A stretch of 64,000 nucleotides of DNA from Chamaelirium japonicum (GCA_947650365.1 OX393550.1:47591860-47655859), one strand, 5' to 3'. Numbered from the stretch's first letter, positions 11,465-23,441 are shown. Translations and numbers: made by a program. Notes: generated from the letters alone by a model not told the origin.

Positions 11465-11819
11465 GATAAAATTACCCATACTCAATTCTTGTTGTGCAGG
11501 AATTCTATTACTCACTACAATTTTAAGAAATAATTTCCAAAGGAGTTGAATCAAACCTAGTTGTGTTGCCGGTGCCGTGTAGATGAAGATGAGAGACCGG
11601 AGCAAGAGGGAGTACGTGTAGGCTCATCTCCGGCCACACAAAAATGATGGGCAGTGATGGATCGAGGATGCGCTTAATCGCTCGCGCGGGGATGTGTTGA
11701 TGAAGGGGAGCCGAGCGAAGAGTGGGAGCGGCTATTTCCTTGAGAAAAGGGTCGGGTAAATATTGGGCTTTTTTTATTATAGATAGATAAATACTTTTTT
11801 TATTATAGATAGATAAATA

Positions 11820-12279
11820 TAGGGCTGGCAATTTCGGACCCTACACGGCAGACCCGACACGACCCGACACGAAGTTAGCGGGTTTGGGTCAGGGCTAAAC
11901 TGGTTCGGGTCGTAAACGGGTCGACACGATAGACCCGTTTAATAAATGGGTTGGGTCCGGGTTTAGGGTCTGGACATGGTAGATCCGGGACGACCCGTTT
12001 AGTATTCAACGGGTCGGGTCGGATCTACCCGCAACCCGATACTATAATATATAATACCAACGGGTCTTTCGAGTCAGGTCGGGTGGAGTCGGATTGGGTC
12101 GGATCGGGTCAACTGAATAGACCCGGGTGGTAAACGGGTCTTACCGGGTCTACCCGTTTATTAGCAGATCGGGTACAGGTTTAGGATCTAGACACGATTA
12201 GCTCAACGGGTCGGGTCCGGGTCTAGGGGTTTTGGACACGACACGAAACTAGACATGACACGACCCATTGCCACCCCTA
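11820..12279. mobile_element. 460-bp hAT-type MITE, same family
   Basis: It is closely similar to 10975-11464 in the same orientation, with ends TAGGGCTGGCAAT and ATTGCCACCCCTA. The flanks GATAAATA and GATAGATA match at 7 of 8 positions, but they lie in a GATA repeat, so the duplication is weaker evidence. It is absent from copy 1. Confidence 0.8.
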
Positions 12280-12291
12280 GATAGATAGTCA

Positions 12292-12705
12292 TAGGGGTGG
12301 CAATGGGTCGGATCGGGTTGAGATATAGGTACAAGGGCAAAACATCCAACCCGAACCTGACCCATTTAATAAACAGGTCAAAATCTTAAATGCAAACAGA
12401 TTGACCCCGACGTACTCGACCCATTTAACCTGTTTAATAAATGGGTTGGGTCTGGTTGGCTCAACATAACCCATATAAACCGGTCATGTTTGATCAGGTT
12501 CGAGCGGGTTTGATTGGGTTGGGGCGGGTTGACATGACCCATTTGGTAAACGGGTCAAGTCGGGTTATAAATACAAATCCAAACCCGGCCCTTTTAATAA
12601 ACGGGTAGTCGGGTCAACCCGTTTATGACCCGAACCCATTTAGGCCAAACCTAAACCCGCTAACTTCGGGTTAGATTCGGGTCGGGTCAAGGATTGCCAC
12701 CCCTA
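12292..12705. mobile_element. 414-bp hAT-type MITE, perfect 8-bp TSD
   Basis: The ends are TAGGGGTGGCAAT and ATTGCCACCCCTA, flanked by GATAGTCA at 12284-12291 and 12706-12713. It is shared with copy 1 (4094-4543), so it predates the duplication. It lies 12 bp from the previous element. Confidence 0.88.
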
Positions 12706-13830
12706 GATAGTCAGGTCTTGTGATAAGCTATTATCTGGCTTTCATATGGAATACGAACGGCTGTGATAATGTGCAATGATCCAATTGGATGGAAACTATA
12801 TGGGTAAAAAATTGCGGAGCGTGCGAATTTTTTTCCACGTTAGCAAGCCCTATTTTTTTTTCCTACAATCGTGCTGATTTTTTTTTTTAGAGGTTGTCGC
12901 TCAAGGATTTTTGGAACGTGTGTGTTAGGGGATATGAGTTGCGACGGACTATTGGCTTTTAACGAATTAAAATCATCGCTATAATATGACGGGTCTAATC
13001 GGTTGCTCTTGATCGTCACAAAGTCTATTTTCTTGTAGTGATTGCGCCATACAGATGTGAAATTGTGGGATTAACTTGGCCTCTGTTTGGCTGGAGGGCG
13101 GTGACAGATTAGAATAGAAAACGGAGGAAAGGATTTCAAGATAGTTTTGGGGTTTGGATAATCCGATCGAGATCGGACGGTTGTGGGGTTTTAAATTCGT
13201 GCATTCTCCTAAACATCATTGGCGCGAAGTTTTTTATTTTTTATTTTTCGGGACAATTCTGTAACGCACGAAGAACGTCGCCAGAAAAAATTAAGAATCA
13301 GCAATGTCATAAACAACATTGCAAAAAACAAAGAATTTCACAACGCATAATTACGTCGCCAATTGCAACTAGCAGCGCACTTAGTCCCGTTGCCAAAATT
13401 ATTAACTTTTCGTGACAAAATTTATTTCGTTGCTAAAAGCACATAATTTAGCGACATCTTATTGCGTCGCCAAATAGCCATTTAGCGTCGCAAAAAAACT
13501 TTTCCAGAAACAAGGAATTTCAAGACGGACAACTACGTCGCTAATCGCAACTAGCAGCACACTTAGGTTCGTCGCCAAAATTTTTAATTTTCCACGACAA
13601 AATTTATTTTGTCGCTAAAATAAAATAATTTAGTGACATCTTATTGCGTCGCCAAATAGCCATTTATCATTACCAAAAAAAAATTCCCTAGCGTGAACTC
13701 AACTAAAACCTTTAGCGAGAGGAGTTTGCGACGAATAAAATATTGCATCGCGAAAAGGCAACTATCGGCTACGTAAAAGGATCTGCGTCATAGTGAAGTC
13801 TCGCTAAATGTGCAATTTGTTGTAGTGAAT

Positions 13831-14701
13831 CTATTAGTTTTGGCTAACACGGGCTCCTTCTGCCGACCACATGCAATAACATAATTTTTTAAATGACAAT
13901 ATTAGCTCTACAAATAAAGTGTAACAATCATAATAAAAAAGTAACAATTGGTAAAGAGTAACAATCTATTTGTAAAGATTAACAATTTGATATGGTAAAA
14001 CATCTTCATTGTCGATTGATTGTAGCGCTATTTTTGCTCATTTGGTCACAATATAATTATCTTTGTGATAAAAATATAGTTAAATATGCGAAACCAAGCG
14101 ATTCGATATCGCACATAATGAGTAACAATTTGGTAAAAAAAAAGGGTAACTATTTGGTCGGTTGACAAAATATATATTTTTTTGGATAAAAATATACAGA
14201 AAAAAAATTATTTTTTGGTTTTAAATCAAAAATCTGAAGTGATTTCAATTGTCTTTCATGCAAAAAACGGTTCATGTTACGTACATGGTAATAAATATAA
14301 ATTTAATGAACATGGACTGGGCGTTATTGTTTTTTTTTTTATTTGTTTCGACGAGATTTCAGGAGGGAGCTATTGCAATACCGGACTTGTAGGAGGGCTT
14401 ATTGCAAGTTGATACCTTTGTCATGGAGCTATCACTAAGCCTCCCTAGTTTTTATTATGTATTATTTAGATAGAAGGTGATTCTTCCACCATAATTGAAA
14501 AGGTGAAAAACTGGTTGAAGGAAGATCCAATATTATTCGATTGTCAAGTATTTATTTAGTACGTTTTATGCTCAGTACTAAAAAAAATATTAATAAAGCA
14601 CCTTTTATTTACTAACAAGGATATGCAAAGACATTACTGTTCTCTTTGCTTTATTCAAACCATGCACGAACAAACAAGCCGCATAACACGACATACTCGA
14701 T
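13831..14701. other. AT-rich intergenic DNA
   Basis: It contains several GTAACAAT-type short motifs (13920-14160) but nothing I can assign. The open frame at 14182-14412 has no recognisable domain. Confidence 0.4.
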
Positions 14702-15003
<302 letters not shown>

Positions 15004-15636
15004 GCCCATATATACACACACACACGAACTGCATTTATTAAATAAAAAAGTAAACATAGTGCATGGTTATAGTACTCCTCAAATTTGTAAATGTTGAGCT
15101 TTCAAACCTAGGAATGCCAATGGGGCGGTTTAGGAATGTTAATGTAGTTTCATCGTTTTTGTTGTTTTCCAGGAGCTTTCCCACTGCTACACGCAGGGGT
15201 TTTCTCACGGGTATACACATGTATTGTCTATATATATGTTGGCTATGTGCCTAATGAGAGTTGTCGGATATTCTTCCAAACCCTAGCCGTATCTATCTCG
15301 TAACAAGGAAATTAATTTTTATGGTTTTTGAATAGACCCGCCCCGAACCCATCTTGTTTACAATAGGAATTTAAAACCCAAACCCAACCCATTTCCATCC
15401 CTACCAGGGGCGGATCTAAGAGTTGGCTCGGCCGGGCTACAGCCCGGCCGAGATTTAGTCAAAAACTTTGTTTTTTTAGTTCAGCCCAGCCTTGCCCAAA
15501 GTTAGCCCAGCCCACTAGCCCAGCCCGCCTTAAAGTTAAAGCCCACCCTGAGGCCCTGATCTCCTCTAACTAAACCCGTTCGATTTGTCACTTCGTTGGG
15601 GTCCTGGGGAGACGTCCGAGAAGATATAGGCACAAG

Positions 15637-16746
15637 CAAGGAACAAAAAATCGATATATTTCGCGAAATATCGTGAAATATATCGAAAAAAATGAAAGCC
15701 CGATACGAAATACCACCTGCAATCTCGAGCAGAACTGAAAATGCCAAAATATCGAGCGATTTCGCGAAATATCACGATATTTCCACGAAATATTTCCATT
15801 TTCATGAAATATCTCGAGATTTTGTCGAAATTTCGCAAAAATTTTGAAAATTTTTACGAAATTTATCTGAAATTCTGTGACTGACTGATTATAAAAGGGG
15901 ACTGGGGGCCTGGTTCTCAGCAGCTTATTTACATATAATAACATTTAAGTAAACATCGTTTTACTTAATTAAATTTTCTCTATTTATTTTAAGTTATTAT
16001 ATGTAAATAAGCAAATACCCCCCATTTGATTTCAATAAAAATATCAAAAAAATCAAAAAACAAAGGAATCAAAAAGTAAACTTTCAATTTTAGTAGGAGA
16101 AAACAGTTTTTATGGATTTTTATAAAATTTACATGGTGAGAAAAGTGATTAAATCAACTCCTGTTTAGCTCAAAAAATTCCACAAGATGTAGAACTACGA
16201 GTACATCTAGAAAACCATGGTCCGTCTTAGGAAATTTTGAATGTATAAAAACTTTTCTATATAAAAACTCTTTTTTTAAGACTTAGTAAAAAAACAGTGT
16301 TTCATATTTCAGCATAATTTTTGCATAATTTCAAATTTGCATAACTTTCTTGTTTTAAGTCCGCTTTCAAAATCGTTTGAAACATTATTTTAACAATCAA
16401 CTAATCTTTATTTCAAAAATATTTTTATCCAAAAAAAAGATTCAAAAACATTTGAAATATATATATCAAAACCGAACTAAATAAGATTACACAAGACTCA
16501 CGGACTCAATACATTGAATACATGTTATGTGAAGCTCTACAACCCTAATAGGGTACACATATTATTTGAGTGTTCCAAAGTATGTATCTATACTTGGTTT
16601 ATGACTATCCGGAGTTTCACTAAAAAATTCCATCAAAAAATCAAAATTTCTACCATTTCTATAAAATTGCAATATTTCCACACTGTCGAAATATTTCCAT
16701 ATCCAGAAGGTCGAAATTTCCACCGAAATGGAGATTTCAAACCTTG
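15637..16746. mobile_element. 1.11-kb hAT-type element nested in the hAT transposon
   Basis: Flanks GGCACAAG at 15629-15636 and 16747-16754 are an exact 8-bp duplication. The termini are CAAGG and CCTTG. Both ends carry clusters of CGAAATAT/ATATTTCG motifs (about 15655-15870 and 16640-16740) and the AT-rich middle has no coding capacity. It interrupts the untranslated 5' part of the host element. Confidence 0.85.
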
Positions 16747-17504
16747 GGCACAAGGCAGCGGCACCGGCTCTCTGCTCTCATCTCCTCGATCCTCCCGGAG
16801 TTCGGACCGGCACCGGCAGCAGCTGCAGCGAGCGACGTTCAGGTTACTCAGGGCTGCAAGTGAGTTTTCTCCCCTCCTCTTTCTCCTCCTCCTCCTCTTC
16901 TTCTTCTTATTTGGATCTAGCCTCTAGGGCAGTAGGGCTTATTGTCGGATGACTCGGATGGATCGGAATATCGATTTCGATCGGATTTTTTTTCAGAACT
17001 TTTAGAAATCGGAATTCGGATTTAAATATGGTGCCAAAATCGAAATTTTTTAGATCGGTTTCGGACGGAATCGGAGTTTCTGTTCCAACTTGCACGGATC
17101 AAAACTCGAAATAGCCTCTTATTCTTCTTCTTTTTGAATCAAAACCCGAAACTGGCCAAGAATTTCTATTTTTTTCTTCTTAATCTTAGCCCTAAATCAT
17201 GCCGGTATTGCCGGAATTTTTGACTCAATTATTTTGGGAATTATCAGCGCCCTACCAGATTTTGTGAATTCTCAAGTAATACGCAAATATAGGATGTGGG
17301 CCATGTGGCCCTTTTGGGGGAATGCAAAGATAGAGCTACCCTTATTTATTGTACAGAAATATTTGAATTATAAATAGAACCAACCCGTTTTTAGTAGAAT
17401 CCACAAAACATAGAACCAACCTGTATTTAGTCGAGTCCACAAAACATAGAACCGAACCAACACGTTTAGTCAAAATACTCGAACTAACCTGACCCATTTA
17501 AGGG

Positions 17505-17822
17505 TGTGCATCGGTTCGAAACCAACCTATTTAGGCAAAACCCAAACCGATCAAACCTTAGTCGATTTTGAGGATTTCCAATCCAATCCAAACCGAACTG
17601 AGATTGGAATCCAATCCAATTAAAATCGGTTTGGTTTGGATTGGATGGTCGGTTTGGCCGATATGCATGTTGGATTTTTTTCCCCTTCTATTAGAACCTA
17701 GTTTTAATTTAAAAAATAATAATTGGTGTCAAATTATTAGGCATAAATAAGATTTTTAACTGATTTTGACCCCCTAGGAGTTTTGTCGGTTCTCGATTTT
17801 ACCCGACCCAAGTTGCACCCCT
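17505..17822. mobile_element. Probable MITE inside the hAT transposon
   Basis: The left end reads AAGGGTGTGCATCGG and the right end GTTGCACCCCTA, an imperfect inverted pair. The interior is rich in AACCGA and ATCCAATCC motifs. No target duplication was found. Confidence 0.5.
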
Positions 17823-18002
17823 AGCCCTAGGTAAGTCTAATACTCTAATATTAATTAAAACGAGGATAATTTAGTATATAATTTTTTATTTTTTTTGGAG
17901 GGGGGGGGGGGTAAGTCAAATTTACCAGACATTTTTGTACTCACTCATGATAACTTATAATTTTAAAATTTTGTTATTGTAGGTTATAATGTCAGATCCT
18001 CA

Positions 18003-20417
18003 AATGCTCAAGTAAAAAAAAATATTCTTTCATTTTTTAAGAAAAGAGATAATCAGTCAACAAGTGAAACGCCTTCTCCTTCTACTATTGATGATCTCGA
18101 TGAGCGACCTTCTAAATCTTTCAGAGTCGAAGTTAAAGAAGACAATTCTTTTGAACGTAATCCAGGATTACGTCATCCAATATCAACATATCCTATTAAT
18201 CAACGTGATGATGTTTGAAGAGCATATATCAACATGGAGCCATGTCAACCAAAATTAGCAGAGTATTCACGATCCCAAGATGACAAACAATATCGTCGAT
18301 TTCAATATTCTTGGTTCATACAGTTTCATTGGCTTGAGTATTCTGAAGCAAAAGAAAGAGCATTTTGCTTTCCATGCTTTCTTTTTTATAGTGATCCACC
18401 AAAGTTTTCGGTATTTACTGTTGAAGGATCTAAAAGTTGGAAGAGGGTTAATAATGGAGATAAATGTGCTTTTATGCATCATGTAGGGGTTCCTTGTTCA
18501 CCACATAATACAGCTATACACAATTGGGATAACTTAAGAAACCCATCTCAGTATATTAACAAAGTGATGAATGCACAATCTTCACAGCAAGTTTTGCAGA
18601 ATCGGTTGCGGATTAAGACTACAATAGGGAGCATTAAGTGGCCTGCAATGCAAACATGTACTTTTAGAGGTCATGATGAATCTTTGGAGTCCTCTAACCG
18701 TGGTAATTTTATTTAATTTGTAAAGTATTCGACAATGTTAAATAAAGAAATTACAGAAGTTGTTTTAGAAAATGCTCCGAAAAATGCCAAGTATACTTTA
18801 CCAACGATTCAAAATAAGATCTTGAATATTATTGCAAATAAAGTGAGAAATAAGGTTCGTGAGGACGTTGGGGATGCAAAATTTTGTATTCTTGTCGACG
18901 AAGCACTTGACCAATCTAATAGGGAACAAATGGCTATTGTTTTAAGATTTGTTGATTACGATGGTTTTGTTCGAGAGTGGTTTTTCGTAGTTGTGGGTAT
19001 TGATGACACTACTTCATTGACTCTTAAAAAAGAGATATGCAATGTCCTTACTTGTTACAATCTCCAAGTTGAAAATATACGAGGTCAAGGGTACGATGGT
19101 GCTAGCAATATGCGCGATGCATGGAATGGATTACAAGCATTATTTCTCTAAGATTGTCCATATATATATTATGTACATTGTTTTGCTCATCGACTACAAT
19201 TAGCATTAGTTGCGGCATCCAAACATGTGCATGATATTTAACTATTCATTTCAAAGCTGGGTTCTATTATTAATCTTGTCAGTGCTTCTCCCAAGCGTCA
19301 TTCCGAGTTAAAATCTGCTCGTGAAGCTGAAATTATAGATATGATATCTTCTGGAGAATGTGAGACCGGTACAGGGGCTAATTAAATTCATACTTTGCAA
19401 CGAGCTAGAGCTACTCGTTGGAGCTCACATTTTGGTTCTGTTAGCAGGTTGATTGATATGTTTGGTGCAACTTGCACAGTTCTTGAAAACGTAACTAAGA
19501 ATGGACTTAACAATAATATACGTGGAGAAGCTATGGGTACTTATAAAGCGATGAGATCCTTTAAGTTTGTGTTTATATTGTATTTGTTGATCAATAAAGT
19601 TATAGAAATCACTGATATACTTTGTCAAGCATTGCAACACAAATCCCAAGACATCTTAAATGCTTTAAATTTAGTCTCAACTACAAAAAACATTCTCCAG
19701 AAATTAAGACAAGATGATTGGGATACTTTCATTGGAAATGTGATATCATTTTGTGAAATGAATGCTATTGATATGCTTGATATGAGTACTAGTTATATGG
19801 AGGGTACACGTCGTTCTTATCAGCAACATGACTATATTACAGTTGAGCATCACTTCCATATTGATATATTTAACACTGCGATTGATTTTCAGTTGATATA
19901 GTTAGATAATAAATTCACGGATCGATCAATGGAACTTCTTATTCTTAGCTCTGCTTTGGATCCTAGTGATGGATTCAAATTATTTAATATTGAAAGTTTT
20001 TGCAGTCTTGCCAAGAAATTTTATCCTCAATATTTCAATCAAGTTGAGATACATACTTTGAGAAATTAGTTAGAGCATTACGAGTTTGATGTACCTTGTC
20101 ATTCAAAGTTTTAGAATATGTCTTCTCTTTCTGAATTATGTCAAAGATTGGTTGAAACAAGAAAGTCAGAAATTTACTTGTTGATTGATAGATCGGTTCG
20201 TCTTGTGTTAACTTTACATGTTTCTACGGTAACGACAGAACGAGCTTTTTCAGCTATGAAGCTTGTTAAAACAATACTTCGCAACAAGATGAAGGATGAG
20301 TTTCTTGCGGATTGCATGATTGTCTGCATTGAAAGAGAACTTGCTGAAAATATTGATTCGGATTCGATAATTGATGAATTCTACTCTCTGAAGCATCGCA
20401 GGGCACAACTTCAGTAA
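18003..20417 (+). pseudogene. hAT transposase (TTF finger, DUF4371, hAT dimerisation), eight in-frame stops
   Basis: One reading frame runs through the entire region. It starts with SFFKKR and NPGLRHPISTYP, typical of the N-terminus of these proteins. A TTF-type zinc finger region follows (YSWFIQFHWLEYS, then AFCFPCFLF). The RNase-H-like catalytic core has FCILVDEALDQSNREQMAIV, then GQGYDGASNM, then YVHCFAHRLQLAL. The hAT C-terminal dimerisation region has VSTVTTERAFSAMKL. Stops at 18216, 18714, 19149, 19239, 19383, 19899, 20067 and 20112 break it, yet I detect no frameshift over 2.4 kb. At several stops the expected residue is Gln or Arg, consistent with C-to-T change. An acceptor-like TTGTAG at about 17980 suggests an upstream intron. 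It is not functional as assembled. Confidence 0.92.
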
Positions 20418-20651
20418 TGTATTTATATTTGCATTACATGTTTATTTATTGTGTTATCATTTTTTTCTAGTTTATGGTATGTTATATATATCTTTTTTAT
20501 ATTAATAAAGTTTTCTCGTATTATCGATATTTGTTTAAAAAATTATACTAAGTTTTTCTTTACTGTATACAATAAAATTTTCATTATAAAAAAATTAGTT
20601 TAGATTCAGCCCAGCCCAAAATAAATTCCTGGCTACGCCCCTGATCCCTAC

Positions 20652-20866
20652 TCAAACGCCCACATTTACTATTGGGTACAAATTTCTATTAAAAAATTAT
20701 TTTTAGCCCAAATTCTGCCTGGCCAAATTCTGATGTATAGATATACCCTACGTCTTCGGCGGCGATAAATTAGTACTATAGCGACCGGTCTCGATCCCCT
20801 GACGTGTTTCAGAGCTAGGTTGTGACAGACTTACAGTTGCCAGGGTGAGGGTGACGGTGTGCCTGA
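20652..20866. other. Flank of the hAT insertion
   Basis: The DNA on both sides of the hAT insertion (AACCCAACCCATTTCCATCCCTA on the left) resembles a right end of the GGGTC-rich MITE family, so the hAT may have landed in an older MITE. Confidence 0.35.
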
Positions 20867-20874
20867 GCCGAATC

Positions 20875-20964
20875 GAAGTCCTGAAGTGGTCCATGATCAG
20901 AAGCCATGGCCGGAGAGGAAACCATGCTGCCAAGAAGAGCAAGCAAGAGGATGTGGGCAGCCAT
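20875..20964 (-). pseudogene. Germin-like protein, exon 1 fragment
   Basis: Read from the ATG at 20964, the product starts MAAHILLLALLGS, a hydrophobic signal peptide, and continues to ASDHGPLQDF, the hallmark N-terminus of mature germin-like proteins, which normally go on to C-V-A-D. Here the next residues are DSAQAH, so the match ends exactly before the conserved Cys. The cupin-containing second exon was not found downstream. A TATA-like CTATACATA lies about 85 bp upstream. It is most likely a truncated gene copy or promoter-plus-exon fragment. Confidence 0.7.
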
Positions 20965-21218
20965 ATCACTTTCCTTATCTAACCCACAAGATGGTTGTGC
21001 GTCCAAGAGAAGTGAAGCTAGCTCGAGCCTTGATGAGAGGACGGGTATGTATAGAGATGGCTGCACTGTACCGAAGAATTGAGAAAGTCTCAACACGTAC
21101 GTTAGTGCATGCTCCCTTGTCCCCATGGGTTGGACTATGTATATCCACCTATTAGCAAGTGTTTGATGGAGTCATGGACACATTGCATGCAGACCAATTC
21201 AGTTTTCAATGTTTCATG

Positions 21219-21620
21219 TAGGGGTGTCAACGGGTCGGGTCGGGTCGGGTCGTGTGGGTCGGGTCGGGTCCAAAACCCCTAGACCCGGACCCGACCCGTT
21301 TAACTAATCGTGTCTAAATCCTAAATTTGCACCCGACCCGCTAATAAACAGGTAGACCCGGTTACCACACGAGTCTATTCAGTTGACCCAATCCGACTCG
21401 ACCCGACCTTACACGATAGACCCGCTAGTACTATATAATACTGTATCGGATTGCGGGTAGACCCGACCCGAACCGACACGACACATTCAATATTAAACGG
21501 GTCTTTCCGGGTCTACTGTGTCCAGACCCTAAACCCGGACCCGACCCGTTTACAACCCAAACCCGTTTAGCTCAGACCCGGACCACTAACTTCGTGTCGG
21601 GTCCGAAATTGTCAGCGCTA
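21219..21620. mobile_element. 402-bp hAT-type MITE, reverse orientation
   Basis: It starts TAGGGGTGTCAA and ends GTCAGCGCTA. The flanks GTTTCATG (21211-21218) and GTTCCATG (21621-21628) match at 7 of 8 positions. The interior is an array of GGGTCGGGT and GACCCG motifs, in inverse orientation to 10975-11464. Confidence 0.8.
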
Positions 21621-22374
21621 GTTCCATGCACTCATCGATTATGACCAAGAGAGCACATGCTCCATGTTCATATATGTATAGTTTTGAATATGGAAAAGCA
21701 AATAAGAAAAAAGAGACGTAATGATACCAAGTTTGATTAGGCCCTGCATCGAGGGGCTCAGCTGTAGTCAAAGCATGTGTCACTTAGAATAATGGAGATG
21801 TGGTGATCTATCCATGGTGTATGCAAATGGACATGGCTCTAGCCCTAGCTAACTCTTAAACTAAGGTTGCAACCTCGGAGAATTTGCATCCATGAAAAAA
21901 TACATTTGGCGGACATAGATTATCCGTCGTCAAAAATCATATATAGTCGTTCTTTTGTGTTCCCGATCAGGTATGAACATGATTCATTCACTGATCGGAA
22001 ATGGGTGTAACAAACAGTTGTGATTTAGTTTTAGCTCTAACCCATCTCTTAAACTAAGGTCGAGGCCTCAGGGTACCCGATGGTGAGCATTAAAGAGTGG
22101 CTTGAAATAAATTGTTGAAGAGTTGCACGAAACCAGCTTTCAGACCCTTCTAGGGTTCCAATAGCCGTCGTAACAGTCGTGCTTGAGATTGTCTTTTGTC
22201 CTCGATCTGCTGCCCACCTCGTTTTATTGAGGTTCTTTATCATTGTACTCCACGTAATCCTAACTTGTGTCCCAAGTAACCCAACCGTTGCATCGCAAAG
22301 GAGAGTAAGAAAATCAAGTATTTGTTAACCCCTATATCCTAGAGTGCCATGAACAAGCTAGAGTCTACCAACCC
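21621..22374. other. Intergenic DNA, nothing firmly assigned
   Basis: The minus-strand frame 22049-22243 could extend the zinc-knuckle ORF region below, but I recognise no motif in it. Confidence 0.35.
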
Positions 22375-23441
22375 TTAACGGAGATGGTTGGTGAGGTCTC
22401 TAGGGTTAGAGGATCCCCACAGGACGATGCAAACAGCAACAGAATGAAGCTCGGAAATACAAGAGTCCATGGAATCATTAAACTCGAGAACCACAACACC
22501 CAGTGTGGAATGGACAGAGGCAAGGGAATTATTCTTAGAGGGAAAAGTAGGAGAACCATGTCCCAAATTACCACATCCAATGCAAACGACGGCGTTTCGA
22601 CAAGCGTTGGCTCGATGACCCCTATCTCCACATCTAACGCATGGGAAAGCCTCCGCTAAGAGCATCTCTTACCGTCCGCCATATCACCATATATGGCGGA
22701 CGGAGGGCTCCAACCATCTGCTATATAGGCCGACGTAAATGCAGGAGGGGATTTGGCCGGGATAAATGCAGGATTCCAAGCCAAATAGGATGGGCTGCTA
22801 TTTGGCTTTATACTTTCCGATAATCTCGAAAAAATCCTTCAAGACCTGAATGTATTAAATATAATGACAAATATATCCCTTATAAAATTTATACATAAAT
22901 ATTTTAATTAAGTATATTTATTAATTCACTAATCTGTTTTTAACAAATTTGGTACCCGTTTGAAATGCTCTCATTGAGACATTATCGAAAAGAGACTAAT
23001 ATCTAATATTTAAAATTTTATTTTAAAATCATTAAATATTATAATAATTATATAAATAATATAATTTTGTGAACTAATAAATATATGGGGACCTATTTAA
23101 TCTTAATATTCGTCATTATATTATTATTCAATTACTTATTTTATAATTATTTTTTTTAATGTTTATTCTTGTTATTAATGAATTTTTATTCTAATTTTTA
23201 AAAAATGGAATAAGATATATTTGAAGAATATGCTAAAAAATAGAAGCTATGGTTGGAGGCTAATCAAAATGAAGGGCCTCCATTTTAAAATATTTTTTAA
23301 ATATTTCTATTTGACAATGGCAAAATAGAGGCTATTGTTGGAGATGCTCTTAGATTACTCTTTCCCCATCTTGTGTGGTTGTTTTGAAGCTGCCTTGAAG
23401 AAGACGAAGTCTCTCTTAATAACTTCTGCATAGGAGAGCAT
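22375..23441 (-). pseudogene. Retroelement gag/ORF1-like zinc-knuckle protein split by a MITE
   Basis: On the minus strand, 23441-23360 reads MLSYAEVIKRDFVFFKAAS; the SYAEVIK motif is common in plant non-LTR retroelement ORF1-like proteins. After the inserted 690-bp MITE, 22650-22540 reads a CCHC knuckle (CVRCGDRGHRANAC) and a second, incomplete one (CIGCGNLGHGS). The two pieces flank the insertion 22660-23349 and plausibly form one broken gene. Further upstream (23578-23450) the frame is open but unrecognised. Family assignment to a LINE rather than another CCHC gene is inference. Confidence 0.5.
22660..23349. mobile_element. 690-bp MITE with GAGCATCTC termini
   Basis: The ends are TAAGAGCATCTC and GAGATGCTCTTA, the type seen in PIF/Harbinger-like MITEs with a 3-bp TAA/TTA flank. 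Relatives start at 27728 (TTAGAGCATCTCC) and 56944 (TTAGAGCATTTCC). The interior is AT-rich. Confidence 0.65.

Larger units (their letters stand above)
10257..13830. repeat. Direct duplication, copy 2 (CACTA-like right end)
   Basis: This is the second copy of 3129-5682. It ends in TTTGTTGTAGTG at about 13818-13829, a good CACTA-type right terminus. It carries the insertions at 10975-11464 and 11820-12279, which are absent from copy 1. The left boundary has no CACTA terminus, so the unit is either a segmental duplication or an element with an aberrant left end. Confidence 0.75.
15405..20643 (+). mobile_element. Complete hAT transposon, 5.24 kb, perfect TSD
   Basis: The left end is CAGGGGCGGATCTAAG and the right end, read inverted, is CAGGGGCGTAGCCAGG. 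The 8-bp duplication ATCCCTAC sits at 15397-15404 and 20644-20651. The element encodes a decayed TTF-finger/DUF4371/hAT-C transposase on the plus strand. It contains at least one nested element (15637-16746) and probably a second MITE (about 17505-17822). Confidence 0.95.
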
